This document shows positions 42,901 to 57,900 of a stretch of 64,000 nucleotides of DNA, piece by piece. The notes beneath the pieces are model-generated. The model ran no database searches. It was not told the origin of the DNA and saw only the letters and a program-made list of their open reading frames with translations. The stretch covers positions 89,914,986 through 89,978,985 of the forward strand of contig OW240921.1 of assembly GCA_933207985.1 (NCBI GenBank). The letters run 5' to 3'. A program made the translations under genes and the position numbers. Source of the DNA: Pelobates cultripes. Taxonomy: Eukaryota > Chordata > Amphibia > Anura > Pelobatidae. How positions within the stretch are numbered: position 1 is the stretch's first letter; the number at the start of each line of letters is the position of its first letter.

Positions 42901-45900
42901 CAGTTTCTCTGCTATGTTTACATCTGAAGGGTTAAAACCTGAGGGACCTGGCACCCAGACCACTTCATTGAGCCGAAGTGGTCTGGGTTACTATAGTGTC
43001 CCTTTAATTCCTGACAATTCATTCCATAACCTGTTAGTAAAGGGATGATGTTCTGTGATATGCTTTCAGAATGTTCTCGCTGTGACATTGTACGGTATTT
43101 GGGAAAACAATTCAACTTTGCCAATGAAATAATTAAAACAGAGGGATAGTAGATGGGTTTTTGTAGCGGAGGACTGGTATTTCACAGGTTAACGCTACTA
43201 AGATCCCAGTGAGGCTCAGGAACAAGTGATGAAAGTGAAGTGAAGCAATAATTCCAATAAGCAAAGTAATCCACGAATATCCCCATACAGATCCCAATGA
43301 CTGGACGACACACAGCATCAGGAGCAGAACTGATGTTTATTCCACACAACCTCCTTTTAAGCATTTCTGCCATGCAAGGGAGGGATTCATATTCATTAAT
43401 ACAGTACCCAATGAAATAGCAGTTACCTCCCACACTTCTCCTCCCCTTAGTATGACACCTAATCCCATTATACAGGATACAGTTTTCCCCAAGGTCTGGA
43501 TGTACCCCAAGTTTAGCAGGTACACCCCTACTCTGATCTGGATGACTAACATATCCAAAATTCACCCAGATCGGACCAGGGGTTTGGGAGTTAGGTGGAG
43601 GGTGAAATTTCCGTCTCCGTTCGGGAGGTAAGATACATTGAAATACATGCCATCCATGAATAAACTGTAATTCACCTAAATGCCCTTGTTCAGTACTCCA
43701 AACTCACCGAACGGGGGACTGAATCGTCTTCCCGTTCAGGAGTTATGGAGCTCTGGAGGTGTCAGCGGTGTTCGGGTAATCGAGTGTCCGATTTGAGTTC
43801 CAGACACTCGACGACCAAACACTGCTGAGTCTTTCATGTGTAAGATGGCCGCCGCCACGTGTTCGTATGTCGAATGGCGGCCACCCAGATACAGCAATAA
43901 ACCACCTATTAGTTTGCGGTTAACACATGTTCGACACTTAATTGGGAACACACTTCACTCTGGGGGGGGGGGGTCTATTAGTTCGGTAGTTTCCATTCGT
44001 ATGAAATACATACGGAAACTACCGAACAAACATATGAATGCTAGTTACAGAGAATTACAAAACAGAATTAACACACGAATTGCAGGATTCTCATAGTCTT
44101 TTAAGGACAGCCACAGTGCCATCCGCTACAGTTTTTAAATCTCTTCATGTTGACGGCATGTAATAATGAAATGCCATTACACAGAAGCAAACGCTATACG
44201 TATTCCAGATAATTTACTTGTTTGATGTGGGTTTGAGATTGTAATGGAGCATCAGATGTCCTCTGTTATCTAATGAATCTTCTTCCAACTTCACCTTTTC
44301 AAAACTGACTGTTGGCTCTTTGCTATCTTTCATGAATTCTAGTAGGGTACGCCTCTCTGACCTGGACCCTTCAAATCTAAACACTATAACAAATTAGTCC
44401 AGTGTGGCAATCAAGTGATAAATAAGCATTTTTTTAACACCACAGTAGGACGCCACATATTAAGATGGCACAGTGTGTAGTCAGTCATATTTCATGGACT
44501 CATCAGAATTAGAATGTACAAAAAAAGTGTTTGCCTCTCTCATTATTTCTTGCTAAATGGGGCATAATATGATCTTCTTTAGTTCAGCAAAGACACTTTT
44601 TTTTGTTTTTGTTTTTTTTTCATGAGTAGATATTATGAGTAGCATAATTCTACATCTAAAATGAAGTTATAGCCGTCAAAGTGTTTGTCTAAATAAGTGT
44701 TGCATCTATTTTCAGAGTCACAGCTGAAGGAGGTTGAGGAGATGCTGTACCAGGAAGGTCTGAACGAGATTGCCCAAAGCAGCCCTAGCGAGCAGATTGC
44801 TTATTTATTGGTTGAACGAGCAACTTTATTAGAGAAGTTGGATCTTTTAGAGCACAAGTGTGATTCCCAGCTGGAGAATCTGAGTGACATAAATCGACAG
44901 GTAGTTTTTCCTGTAATCACAATGTTTCTTAACTAAACTCTGAGTTGCAAAATGTGGGCTAAAACTGCTGATTTAAATTCTTCTGTAGTCCCAGCTTTAC
45001 TATTTTAGACTAAATTTTACTATTCAGAGTTCAGTTCCCTGAAATTCAAGATAAGGGATTAAACACCTATGTCAAGGTATCTCTAGGATAGTGGTTGCCA
45101 ACCTGTAACATTGATACACCACCCTTGTTGCCATCCCCTGTCTGTACAATCCCATAGTACAAGCTATCAGTCTTGCCTAAGCTCCCCTTTTGCACAATTT
45201 CTTGGTGAAAGATCATATGTATTCACATTCTCCTTCTATCAAGGAGCATAACATTGCTTCTCTGTGCAATAGAAAGCTGGTTGTCAGACACTGGTGCATT
45301 ATCTCTGTAATCTTGTCTAATTGGATCTATTTAGTACACTCACGCTTGTTCATCAGGCTGATTATTTACTTCTCCACTTTACACGGTCATGTCTGGTGGA
45401 AAGAGAATTCAGTTGTGATTGATATTCATCAGAAAGAGAATTTATTTTAGGTGTCACTACTTTTACCCCACAATGGACCAGTTAGTTTTAAAAACACCGA
45501 CCAGGAACTCTCCTCATTGACATATTCACAACAATAATGTCTTAAATGGACAGTAACGTTTACTGTACCACAAAGAGTGCATTCCATAGTGCAGATGTTT
45601 CGAGCCCAGGCCTGAAGGCACACCAGCAGTCTAGGATTTTGGCACTCCCAATATTTCATTCTAAACTTATAATACATGGCCAGATGTTGTGCCTTGAGAT
45701 CTAGGTTGGTAACCAGCGCTACAGCAGACAGAGCTGCCATTGGTGTTTTCATATAACTTGCTTTTTCTGGTCATTGGTTGTCTCATTGCCTGAATTCTGG
45801 CTGTAGTACTATAGGTGGAAAACCAAGAACCCATACATAATTCAGCTTTCATTTTTATTTATTTAATGTTATTTTTTTTAAATTCTTCCTTTCCGTGCAG

Positions 45901-48900
45901 ATCTTACTAAAATGAATGGCTTCTTCTTGCAGTAAAAATTGTGTGGCGAGCACTTCTCACAACCATTACATATAAATGCGATCTCCGTCAGCGAGCTAAT
46001 TTGTGTAAAACCCATTATATTTAGCCACTATTGACAATTAAGCAAAGTAGAATGAAAGCGGAGACATAATCATCAAATTAACTGGTTACGGTAGCATTGC
46101 AAAAAAATCCCGAGGCAATTGTGTCGATGTATGTATTGCGTAATGAAGGTGCTTACCATTGAAAACATTTCTGCTTCTAGGATGAATTGCAACAAATTCA
46201 TCAGACACTAGAAGAAGAGCTCTATCAGCAACGCGAATCTATGAAACGCACAAAGGAAACCCTGAATAAGGTAAATTATCTCAGTATAAAAAGTACTCTT
46301 GTGTTAAGTATTTATCATTAATGCAGTCTTATGCTATAGTGTGTGTATGTATATGTATCCATTTTTCCAGTTTTATTTACTTTGCAGCGATGCTTAAATC
46401 TGGTGAGGCCTTTGTGTTTATTACTAGAGTAAATATTTAAAATGCATATATATATTTCTTTTCCTCCTAAAGGAGCAGCTGTCCTTTATTCAGAATCCCT
46501 GGAAGAAGTTATTTGGAATCCGTAAAAATGCAGACAGATTGTCTGCTGACATTTCAGTATGTTTCTGTGTCTGTTTGTTTAATAATACGTCTAACAAGCC
46601 AAAAATGCTAACTAATTCACTAACACTTTAACAGTTTTGGTGTCTGGAGTGTACCCGACTTGGGCACACTTTTTACCCTGAATGCATTAAGCCATCACTA
46701 TTGTGCGATCTGTCTGTCCAGCCTTATTTAAGGCTTTTTTTTTTTTTGTTCTCTCACAAAACCATTTATTGCTTAGCTCCATAAAAAAAGCAGAATAGAT
46801 AAATTTGTAGGAAAGATAGTATTTTCTAATATAGGATACATTTTTGATAAATATGATGTTTTTTTTTGTTTTTTTTTGCACGTGTGAAATAAATGACGCA
46901 ATTGCATGTTTTTTTGTGGTTTTTTTTGTGATGCACAGATACAGACAGGCTTGTAGTGACATATTAGTGAAACCATACATGACATTGAAGGCAATCAGCT
47001 TATGTCTGAGAGTGTTGCATCTTTTTGTAGATAGATATATGTAACATTATAATAAGCGAAATGAACAATCTGTCAAAAGACATGAATAGGAGAGGAGTAG
47101 TGGAGTGTAATGACAGTTGTATGCCTAGCAAGAAACATAGATATAGTGGACATGCTTAATAAACAGTTGAAGGTTATTTGTCAGGAGAAAATGAAATGGT
47201 GACATAATAGTAAACCATCATGACCACAATCTTCCGCTAGCTAAGAGTGCTGTCTAGACAGGAGGAGTAAGAAAAGTGAAGCAAATTAAACTGACATGTC
47301 TACATAAACACAGGAATTAAGCTGAAAAGTAACTAACTAGAGCTATCCTAGACATTAAGGAGATAGGCTAGATATAATGAACAGTAAGTATGCTGAACTA
47401 ACTTATAAAACAGAATAGCGAGGCTATACATAGATAGACTTGGCATGTAATCGCTTGGTCTCGAGTGATAGCCCCCCTGCGGTCCCCGGGATGAACAAAA
47501 AAGGCAGTTGAATTGCATGCATACAGACGTGAGCGTTCATCTAGGGCATTGAAAAATAAGGGATATTGGGCACTGTGCCTGACATTGAGTCCCAGTTCTG
47601 TGTGGATCAGCCGATTCCTTGTTGGAGCTGGGTGTGCTCCCACTGCGCTGTTAGTTGCAGCAATGGTGCGTGCCGCAGTCCCCTTGGTCCAGCGGTGTGG
47701 GAGAAGAGTGTCTATTCGGTAAGTATAGTGTGGCTCCAGTTGTGGTTCCCACCTGTCGGTGTAATTGTTGGCTGTAGCTGTGACTGTGGAGTCGTGCTGC
47801 TGCCATTTTAGGCCTCGTGGTCTGCCACTTGCTTGTGTGGATGAGTTGGCCATTGCCCTTCTTAGGCTGTGTCACTGTCGGGAAGCGAGGCACTGTTCTG
47901 CGCTGTGCTCTGGGAGTCCCCTTGAGATGCTGTGTCTGGTTGCGTTTGCCCTTAGTGTGGCTCCGGGCATCCGATATCGGGGAGCTTACGGCGCGTGCCA
48001 GGACCTTCTCTTGAGCCTCTCGTAACGGGCCTTGTGGCGTACCTTTGGGCTGGGTCCCTGGTTCCGGGGGCCACGCAAGCTTTTCCAGCTTCTCCCAGAA
48101 GGAGTCGGAGCTCCGTATCTCTCATGGCCTTGCAGAGGGCTGAGGCGTGTGTGCCGTCCGCCATTTTGTCGGCCACTCCAGCGACCTCCAGACTGCACGA
48201 TCAGTTCAACCGCTTATCTCCTACCAAGGGGATTGTGAGGGGGTGGACCGGGATAACCCCCGCCGGTCCAAGGGGGGGTGAACGAGGGCCCGGAGTCTTA
48301 CATCTGGCTGGTTCAGGCAGCAGGAAAGCGGACGTTTTCCCCATGCCCACCATGCAGGCCTCGCCATGAGTTCGGGTATGTCTCAGTGACATCGTCGCTT
48401 GGGTGGTGTCTATGTGTGCGCCCCGGTATCACCTGTCGCTTGGTGGCCTTTAAGCTTAATTTTGGTGCCGTTTAGGTGTCTGTTTTTGCCCCAAGCAGCA
48501 GGAGCTGGTGAGGCATGCTTCCTCTCTGCTCAGCGGTCAGGCCCCGCCCCGATTGCATGGTTTTTAATGTTGTTGTTTTGGTTCTGTCAACCTTTTCTAT
48601 GAAGCAATTTGTTTGGAACTGTTTTAACACACGTATGCAGATTGTGCAAGAGATTATTTGACAAGGAACCCTCACCCTGTGACTCAATGTAAAAACAAGT
48701 AAAATGGCAGACACTTGTTTTATTTTCTATGGCTGTGCAAAGTACTTTTTTATTTCAGAAAAAATCCCCAAAAATATGTTTAGTAAATAATTATTTTAAA
48801 GAGTGTTTTTTTTTTTAAATTTATTTTTTTAAAGAAAATCTCAATATAAAATAATATTAAAAAAAAATGCTTGGAGAATATTCACATGTTCTAACCTATC

Positions 48901-51900
48901 ATTAGAAATTCCTCATCGGCTCCCAGCAATTTCCTGTTTAGTGAATAATGTCATTCTAGAATCAAACCGCAACGTGGGAACATTCCAAACCCCTAAAACA
49001 CTTCAAGAGTGTCCCCATTTACTTGTTTTATAAACATGTGGAGACGTTACTTTGTTGCACCTCCTGGATGGCTGATTGACTTTTTCTAAATGCTTCGTGT
49101 CCCACCAGAAAGCACCTGTAAAACTTCTCGTAGTGAAGCATTAGTTTCAGTGCTTCTTAATAACAAGCATTGAGGGTGAAACACAGCTTTTTCCATGCAT
49201 GCACCCTGCTTCCTAGTGCTTCCCTGTGAGAAGCATTTGATTGGCCTGGGAATCAATACTAGTGATGAAATCCCGGAGACAGAGGCGAAGCTGAGGCAAG
49301 GAAACCTTCTTGCTTAAATATAAATAGATTTTAAAAAACTTCAGCGTTGTAAATTAAAGGTATTTCTTTATAATGGTGGTGTTCCTTTAAGATTTTACCT
49401 CCGGATTAATTAACAAAACAACAAATGACAATCCGATTCATAGTTATTAAAATAAACATCTAGGGTTTCTGCTCTTTAATTGGAAGTCCTGATTCTTTGA
49501 CGTCAGCAAGTACTACAGAGCTTTTAATGGAAATAATATGTAATATGATGATGATGACACTGGTCCATAAGGAGTTAAAACCCTGTGTATATGCACTGTA
49601 ATGTGCACATTCCTGTTTGCTTCTTAAAATGTTTCTGACTCTCTTGGAGGCATTGCACAGTACATCAAACAGCTGTTACTGGAAAGTACAGTCCTGGGAA
49701 AGTGTCAGTATATGTTCATCCTGAGCCACTCTGCTATGTAAGACTAGCCTATTTCATTCACTAAATTGTGTAACCTGAATACATGCCATTTTTGACTAGT
49801 AAGAGATTGGGCAGATGTGGTTATGACAGTCACACAATCTGCATCATTGGTGATATACCCAGCTGTGATGTGGGTGTGTTGTTCCAGTGCGATATTACGT
49901 TGTTTTTACATACCCCTGCTGCACTCTTTACCCCACTGAATACTTCAGTGTAATTTACAGGGGTGGGGGAATGATGGTCTGTCTCTTCCAGAGAGGTGAC
50001 ATTACCTCTTTAAGAAGGAGCGCTTGGGTGCAACATTTGCCACCAAACTCCATGAAATTTTTGACTATTGCGCTTCCAGCTGGGAGATATTTTGACCAGA
50101 AGAAACCAAAGTATTTTTTTTTCAGTGCTGCACTAAACATTTGTTTGTTTTCCTGTGATCCATCTGCACTGTATGCTGTACTTTATTTAAAGGGAAACTA
50201 GACCAGAAAAATCACACTCTTTTTTACAGTTTGCTATCTATATTGCGGATTAAACAAATATTGCAACATAGATAGAATAAGTTTTAAGTACCCTGCACAT
50301 GTACTATTTAGTGAATCTGCCTGCAGTGGAAGGCAGATTCCTCCCTGACTTTTAATCAGTGTTGCGATCTGGAGTGCCTCATTATTGTCCAAGAGGTCTA
50401 TGGAGATTATGAGATAAGTAGTTCTTCACTCGAGCTGTTCCATTCATCACATAGAATGAGTAGAAGTGATATGCAAAACTGACATCAGACAGACTGGTTG
50501 CTCTCCGTTTACAAATAGTATGTTTCCAACAACTGATAAAGCCACAGTCTGGCTTGGCTTTCTATTCTGGATAAAGGGTATGTGAATGTGGTATGCACAC
50601 TTTTCATGGACAACATTGATATCAGGTAGGTGAAACGGAGCATTCTGTCTGTCTTGCAAATGTTGAAATGTGTAAATAATTTCTGCAATTTTAAGTCATC
50701 TCATTGATGTTACAGGTTACCCACTGCACACCCAGCTTTGCGATAACGTTGTGATGTTGCTTAGTGGGACCATTTAAAGTATACCTGTCTGGGTACACAC
50801 AACTGTTTTAATAGTAAATACAATTTTATCTATGCACCGTGCCATCTGAATTGCTTTCTTTCAGTTGCTCGGCATAGATCAGCATAGATTTCTGATTAAA
50901 AACTGACTGACAGGTAGAGCTGGAAGACCCTCCCACAAAAAGTCATCCAGCTTTTCTAAAATAATCATCAGCCTGTCTCAGTTTCCAACTGAGCATCTTG
51001 GGAAATGTAGTCTACAAGCGTCTCCACTGCTGAAGTGTTCTATCACTGCTCTGCAGCCACGTGGAATCACCTTTACATAACTAGACTCTATTTTTTACAA
51101 TATTATAAAAATAGATAATATAACCAGATGTTTCTTAAAGGGACACTTCACTACCCAAATTAATAACAAACAACTGTTTAGTAGATATACCTCCAATAAA
51201 ACATGAATGTATTTAATTCTTCTTCTTTTTTAAATTGTGGGTATATCTATACTAGCTTGAAAATCCCCCACCCCCCCCTTTTTCCCAGGCCAGACTTTCT
51301 GTGATTGTCCAATTACAGACTCCCCAGTGCAGCTCGATGAGTAGTCTTTGCCAGACGGTGCTCTGGGAAATTGCCTAACTCTTCAGCTAAACTGAGCTAA
51401 ACAAACCAGGAAGTAACAGGACTTGTTTTCTGATTGACATCTAGGAACTAGTTACAAGCTTATGTTATAGAAGCACTCATTTCTAATGAAATCTGCACTT
51501 TTTGTAAAATGAAAAAGGGCGATACACTCTTAATACACAAATGCTTTAGCGGTCTGTAGTGTCTCTTTGAAAAAAATTCCAAGCTCTGAAATTTTCCTGA
51601 CAAGATTATTCAGAAAAGTGTGAATTGTTGGGAATTAAAAGTAAATTTTAGAATGGAGGCCAAAATAGCCAAACTGAACACATTGCTTACTTTGAGAATG
51701 TTTCCAGTTCAGGGATTGAGTCTAAAACATGGACTTTACAGAAAATGACTCATTAATAAATTATGCATTCATAAACACTTTGTTCAGTGTGAATTAAAAC
51801 TGGTTCTATTTCTTCGGGACTGAAAGTTGACACCATGTCGTGCTGTGTGTGAGAGGATTATATCACACAGGTGTCAGTCCATCTATTCATCTCTTGTTTT

Positions 51901-54900
51901 AGTTTAATGTTTTGTTTTATTTATGAAACCATGCGGAAAAAGTCTGGGCTATTCACTAAACAGTGAATTGCTGGGAATTCATTAGGGAGTTGCAACATGT
52001 AGGCCAAACAACATTTTGTAATTCTGTGGTTTATTCTTAAAAATTTGCGGTTAGACTGTAAATATTACCTTTTTGTACTAAATAATACTAACTGTATAAT
52101 AACCTGATACATTTGCCAAATTAAATAAACGCTTCTTATTTAACACAATTTAAAGTCAAGTAACTTGTTGTGGGGGGAGGGAGGGTCAGGACTGCTACAT
52201 CGGTACTTGGAAGGGGCTTAGGGCAAGGGCAGGGAGCATGTGCTCTGCACCTCTGGCAAGTGCAGACCACAGTAATTAAATTTTTGTGGACCCATCTCTC
52301 ACTAATGAGTCACAAAGCTACTACCAATTCACAGGCTGGGCTATGACTTATGAGCACTGTGACTGCGAACAAGCGATTACTGCGGTTTTCACCTGCTGGA
52401 GGTGCAGACCACACGCTCCCCCACTGGACCACCAGATAGTTAACAACCTTTGGATCTCCAGGTATCCAGGACCCCTGGTACACCACAAGGGATCATAGCA
52501 CCCCTCCCAGGAGAACATTAAACAGGAGTAGGGCCAAAACAGAGCACCATCACACACATCAACATCGCACACAACACAACCAGCACATACTACACTCCTT
52601 ACTCACGGCCAGTCCACACAACCAGCACACAACACACAGTTATTACACACAGCCAACACACACATTACACACACCACACAGTTGTTTGGGAGGGCAGAGT
52701 GTGAGTCAATCTCAAAACTCCAGCAATTAATTTTCTCTAAAATTAAATCCGAATGACAAAACTGAAGCAAAAATAGTTGTGGCTGTAGGCAAATTTTTTT
52801 CAGAACAGCTATTTTTGCCATCGGTTTTTCTATTTTAATTTTATTTGTGAAAATTTAGAGTTTATCAATGTCCAGTACTCTAGGCATGGGCCTACTCTTT
52901 CTAAGTGAAAGTATTTTATGTCAGGATAAGTAGATTGTCGTAACGCACAAATAGATTTGGCTTCTGCTTTGATCTTTTGGACAAGTAGATGTTTTTATTT
53001 TATTTTTAATGTTCACACCCCTGAAACAAACCCCCATTGTCTCCGCTATAAACACAAATTTAAAAGGGCAGTCTAGATATCATAACCTCTTCAATATGCT
53101 ACAGTGATTATTGTGGCAGGATCGTTCTGGGGCCGGCACTGCCATAAGTAGTCAAACCGTTTAAAAAACCGTTTGTCACTTACCTGGGTTCTCTAGGAAC
53201 CTGCAGGCTGGTAATTAATGGTTTAAATGCAGTTATTTTCTCCTTATTTTTGTCAAACAGTTCTCAAGCAAAAAAAAAAAACAGCGGTGTCCTTAGCCAT
53301 TACAGTCCAACCCCTCAACTTGGGATGTTTTAATGAGGAGGTTTAAATCCTGAAGTGCCACCATCTTCACACAGGTATCATGTGGCACAATGATTACACC
53401 AAAACCACTACAGCTATTTGTAGTGATAATGGTGCTTAGAATGTTCCTTTAAAAGCCTGAAGGACGAGATATTAATTATTCACCTCTTACGGGCTTCTGA
53501 ATCTCCAGATGTGTGAAGTAGTTCTGCGTAGTTTGTGGTTTTACATTTGGAGATGTTATAAACCAAGTACAATTCTTGGCTGGATGGCTAACTCCTGGCT
53601 CATAATTTTCTTACAATCTCACTAATTAAGCACAATATTGAACCTGTTGTGAACAATTTTTTTTTTTCTTTGCAACCCCAGACCTATGACGAAGCACTCG
53701 ATAAGGAGAAGAAAATGAGAGAATGCATTGAGAGAGATTTGGACGAAGCAGCGCGGAGGCTTCAGATGTCTCATGGAGAGATCCGCAGGCTGACTGATGA
53801 AATACTAATTAAAGACAAAGTGATTAGCGAACTTGGTAAATATTTGGACTCCTGTAGCGCGTGAAATGCTTTTAAAAAAAATACTATTTTATGAACTCTT
53901 TCATGTTCTAATCCAAACTGCTTAAATATACCTAGATGAGTGATTTTAAAAAAAATTCATTTAGGAAGGTTCTTTATCTGAGCTAAGAGCTTAATTTGTA
54001 GTGTATTATTGCTGTCTTCATTTAAGAACACTCCACTAAACAATTTAGTAGATATACCCCAAATATATATGTATTTTTACTTTGCATGCTACATGGAAAA
54101 AAAACAGCTTGCAAAAGCAGCATACATGCTGACTGCAGCTTTTGCAAGCACTCCCCTTTATCCCAGGCACATGTGGAGCTAACTGAAGCTGAAGAAACCC
54201 TTCTGCCCCAGTTATAAAAGTGCTGATTTCTTTAGGAAAAAAAGACTAACTCCAAACACGTAAAGCACTGTAGCAAACTGAAGTGTTTTATCTGTCTGCA
54301 GTATTCCTTTAATTTGCTGTCATGCACTGCCCCCTCATGGCAGTAAAAATCTTTGACTATAAAGCCATTTTAGTTTAAGTTGTATTTAAGTCATCTGAAT
54401 TGTTTTAGTTTTATTCTAGTTTTAGTCCACTAAATCTCAAAAGTTTGTCAAGTAAAATGTGACTAAAATTGTTAGTCGACAATATTAACACTGGTGGATT
54501 CCAGTTCCCACGGAGTACTGCCATCCTTAATGCGATCATGTTCTAATTCACCTAGCGGGATTGACTCACCTCTGCTTGCAGCCCAGATCAGCTGCTGAAA
54601 TCTTAAAGGGACACTATAGTCACCCAGACCACTTGAGCTCAATGAAGTGGTCTGGGTGCCAGGTCCCTCAGGCTTTAACCCTTCACATGTAAACATAGCA
54701 GTTTCAAGAAACTGCTATGTTTACATTGCAGGGTTAATCCAACCTCTAGTGGCTGTCTTCCTGACAGCCAATAGAGGCGCTTCTGCAACGCTGGATGCAA
54801 ATTTTGCATCCAGTGTGCAGAACTTCCATAGGAAAGCATTGAAAAATGCTTTCCTATGGACTGTTAGAATTTGCGCGCGGCTCTTGCCGCGCATGCGCAT

Positions 54901-57900
54901 TCTGCTCCACTCGGGAGCTGACGTCGGCGGGGGAGGAGAGGTCACCATCGCCCAGGGAGCCCGGCGCTGGATAAACGTAAGTGGCTGAAGGGGGACCCTG
55001 AGGGTGAGGTTCCCCCAAGGATGACATAGTGTCAGGAAAACAAGTTTGTTTTCCTGACACTATAGTGATCCTTTAATATTCATAATAACTATAATTTTTT
55101 TACCATTGATAAAATTATACATTTTGCATCATTTTCACAAAATATTTCTTTTTATATTTTGTCCCACGTACCTCTACAATAGTGCACAGTTACATACCTA
55201 CGTTGAATCCATAGTGTAAATAATACTTGTCAAACTATAATTCCCATCAATCTTTGCCACACAAAACACAGCAAGAAATTGGCTAAATTGGAGTCTTTTT
55301 TTATTTTAAGCATATTTTAAACCATGCGAGAATACTTCGAATTCCATGACTTTATGCACTAAAATTAATTATTCACTACTAAAGATTTTTTTCATTATGC
55401 CTACAGTTCTCAAACCTAAGCCCTCAGCTGTTTGTGGATAAAAATACTCTCTTGAGACAGAGAATTATGGGAAATTTCCTTGCACCATGCGCTGATACTG
55501 AGCATTGCTGTCAGCAATCAGACATTTTACTGAGTTTCTGACTTCACCCACCTTAAAGGTTAGATCTCTTTTGAATTCGACACTTTGCTCTACAGCAAAT
55601 CGTAGCCAACGTGAGATTTTCAGAGTTATAAACTCTAAGAGAATTGAAATTACATTCGAAATTTAATTGACAGTATTCTCTACACAACTAGGCTTTCAAG
55701 TGCGTAAAAAGGCAGCAATTTAAAAACGTTCTGAAATTCCACTGTCATTATGCTCACATTTACTTATTTATTCCAGAACAAAGTATGCAGAGGATGCAGC
55801 AGGAGTCCGAGGTGCTAAAACAAAACCTGAAAATTGCTCAGGAAAATGGTATGTTATGTACTTACTTTTAAAATCACTTTTTGCAATCATCACCTAAACA
55901 GGGATTTATCTGCAGAAACAGAATAGGGTCAAAGGTCTCATAATAATTCCCTTCTCTGGGTACTCTAAACCTTCTTTAGTCATACTGTCCTGAGGATGAT
56001 GCTAAATATTGCTGATCACTTTGCTTAGTTAAATTCATATTTGACAGATTGTTGACCAACTGAGCTCCTTTTTAAATCACTACAGGCAAAATTGGAAATA
56101 GTTTTTGTCTTTACTCCTTGTTCCTTGGATTGCTTTTTTGGAGGTTAGGCCAAAAACAGTGTGATTTTCAGTTATATGTGTGACGGACCGCTGGCACTCC
56201 GACTGAGTACCACCGCCAATCGATGCTCCTAGTGCTCGCTGAGGACTCCAACCGACACCATCAGCACTGCAGACCCCACTTCCAGCGATGCAACTGCGCA
56301 GGGGTCTCTGCTGTCTCCACCCACCCTGGACCCAAGGCCAGGATCCAGCTTCCAGTGGGTGAACCTCTCTTTCCCCAGAGAGCAGGAACAGGAACAAGCT
56401 CTTAGCAGAACTTAGTGATCATACCCTGGGGAGTATAGTGATTATAGCAATCCCCAGAGTGTATTTCTCCAATCTCCCAAACATGAGCCAAGGCTTAATG
56501 CTGGAACAAGACTGATTTACTGTCACACAGAACTCACAATTTATGCAACACAAAACTCCTCCTCTGGGCCAAGCTAGATAATTGAGTTTCTACAATACAC
56601 AAAGCTCAATTATCTGCTGGCCAGAAATAATACAGTTTTTACAGCATTCATAACTTCTAAAATATACATCACATTCACATAAAAATATATATTCACAATC
56701 AATCCATTCAGGGAAACAACATATCAAAAAATGGCATGAATCAGACCAGGGGTTCAGAAGTTAGTCAAGTATCTTTTGGGGCCTGGCTGGCAGCATGGCT
56801 ATCTAGCCCAAACTGGTTTTACAGAGCCCTCTATCCTGGAGACAATGGGGAAAGTAATCCAATTATCCAGGGATAGAAGCAGACTCCATTGAGCACATGT
56901 TCCAGGTAAAACACAAAAGGATACAAAAATACATAACTCCTATCATACTGAATTGAACGGGCCAAATCTCCCAGGGTCCATAGTCACAGGACAAGAGGCG
57001 GGCAAACAGTCCTCTCCAGGCACAAGTGGCGAAGGGCACTTTGTCACAATATGATGGACCAGATTTTAGACTAATTTCCTGTTTAGTGCATTGATTTTGA
57101 TCACATAGATGGCAAATTGTTGTGTTGTTTATTTTTTTCATTTATTTTTTTGCTTAGTATATACATAGTTGGTCTTCATGTGTCAAGTCCAAACTGTCAG
57201 ACTGCTTATGTTTAATACTGTATGCTTTGTTTTAAATTATGTCTCAAACCTGTTGTGTTTTTACATTTTCTATATATTTATGTAAAGATTCTCAAGAACT
57301 GCAAAAAGCCAAAGAATACAGCTCTAGATTAGATAAGGAAATTCTAGCATTACGTAATCGCGTCAAATCACTGGACTCTGAAAGGAAGAAGTACATGGAA
57401 CAGGTAGGTCAAATTAATTCTGTGTATCAATTGCAAATTTAGACTGAGGGTAACTGGTATTTACAAAAACTGTTCTGCCAATATAGGACTATGTTGTTGG
57501 GTGTGGTAGCATATCTAACAAAGTCTCTGTAGTAGTTATGATGCCAGCAGTACACATAGAGCCCACCAAGATTAAGAACTGTTTGACAAGTTACTTGGGT
57601 CATGCTGGGTGCCCGTCACTGCCTCCCTTGGTGCTGGTAGCATTTGCTAGCTCAGTGCCAGGAGCTTCCAGCAGCAGAGGATATGGTGGCTCATAACCGA
57701 GGGGACCCAGGTAATTTGTGAAACCGTTCTTAAATGGTTTGACTACTTACTCTGGGAGGCCAACAGGGGACTCCTGCCACCAAACGTTACAGCGGGCTGT
57801 AGTGTTCATGGTACTTGAAGTGTTATTTTAAAAATATAAAAGCTCGATTAACTATTGGATTGTGCAGTAATGAGAGAAGTTCCAGTGTAAATCATTTTTC

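Noticed and set aside
47398..48602. Cluster of overlapping open frames on both strands
   Set aside because: GC-rich antisense LINE 5' region; no frame is sustained or recognisable as a cellular gene.
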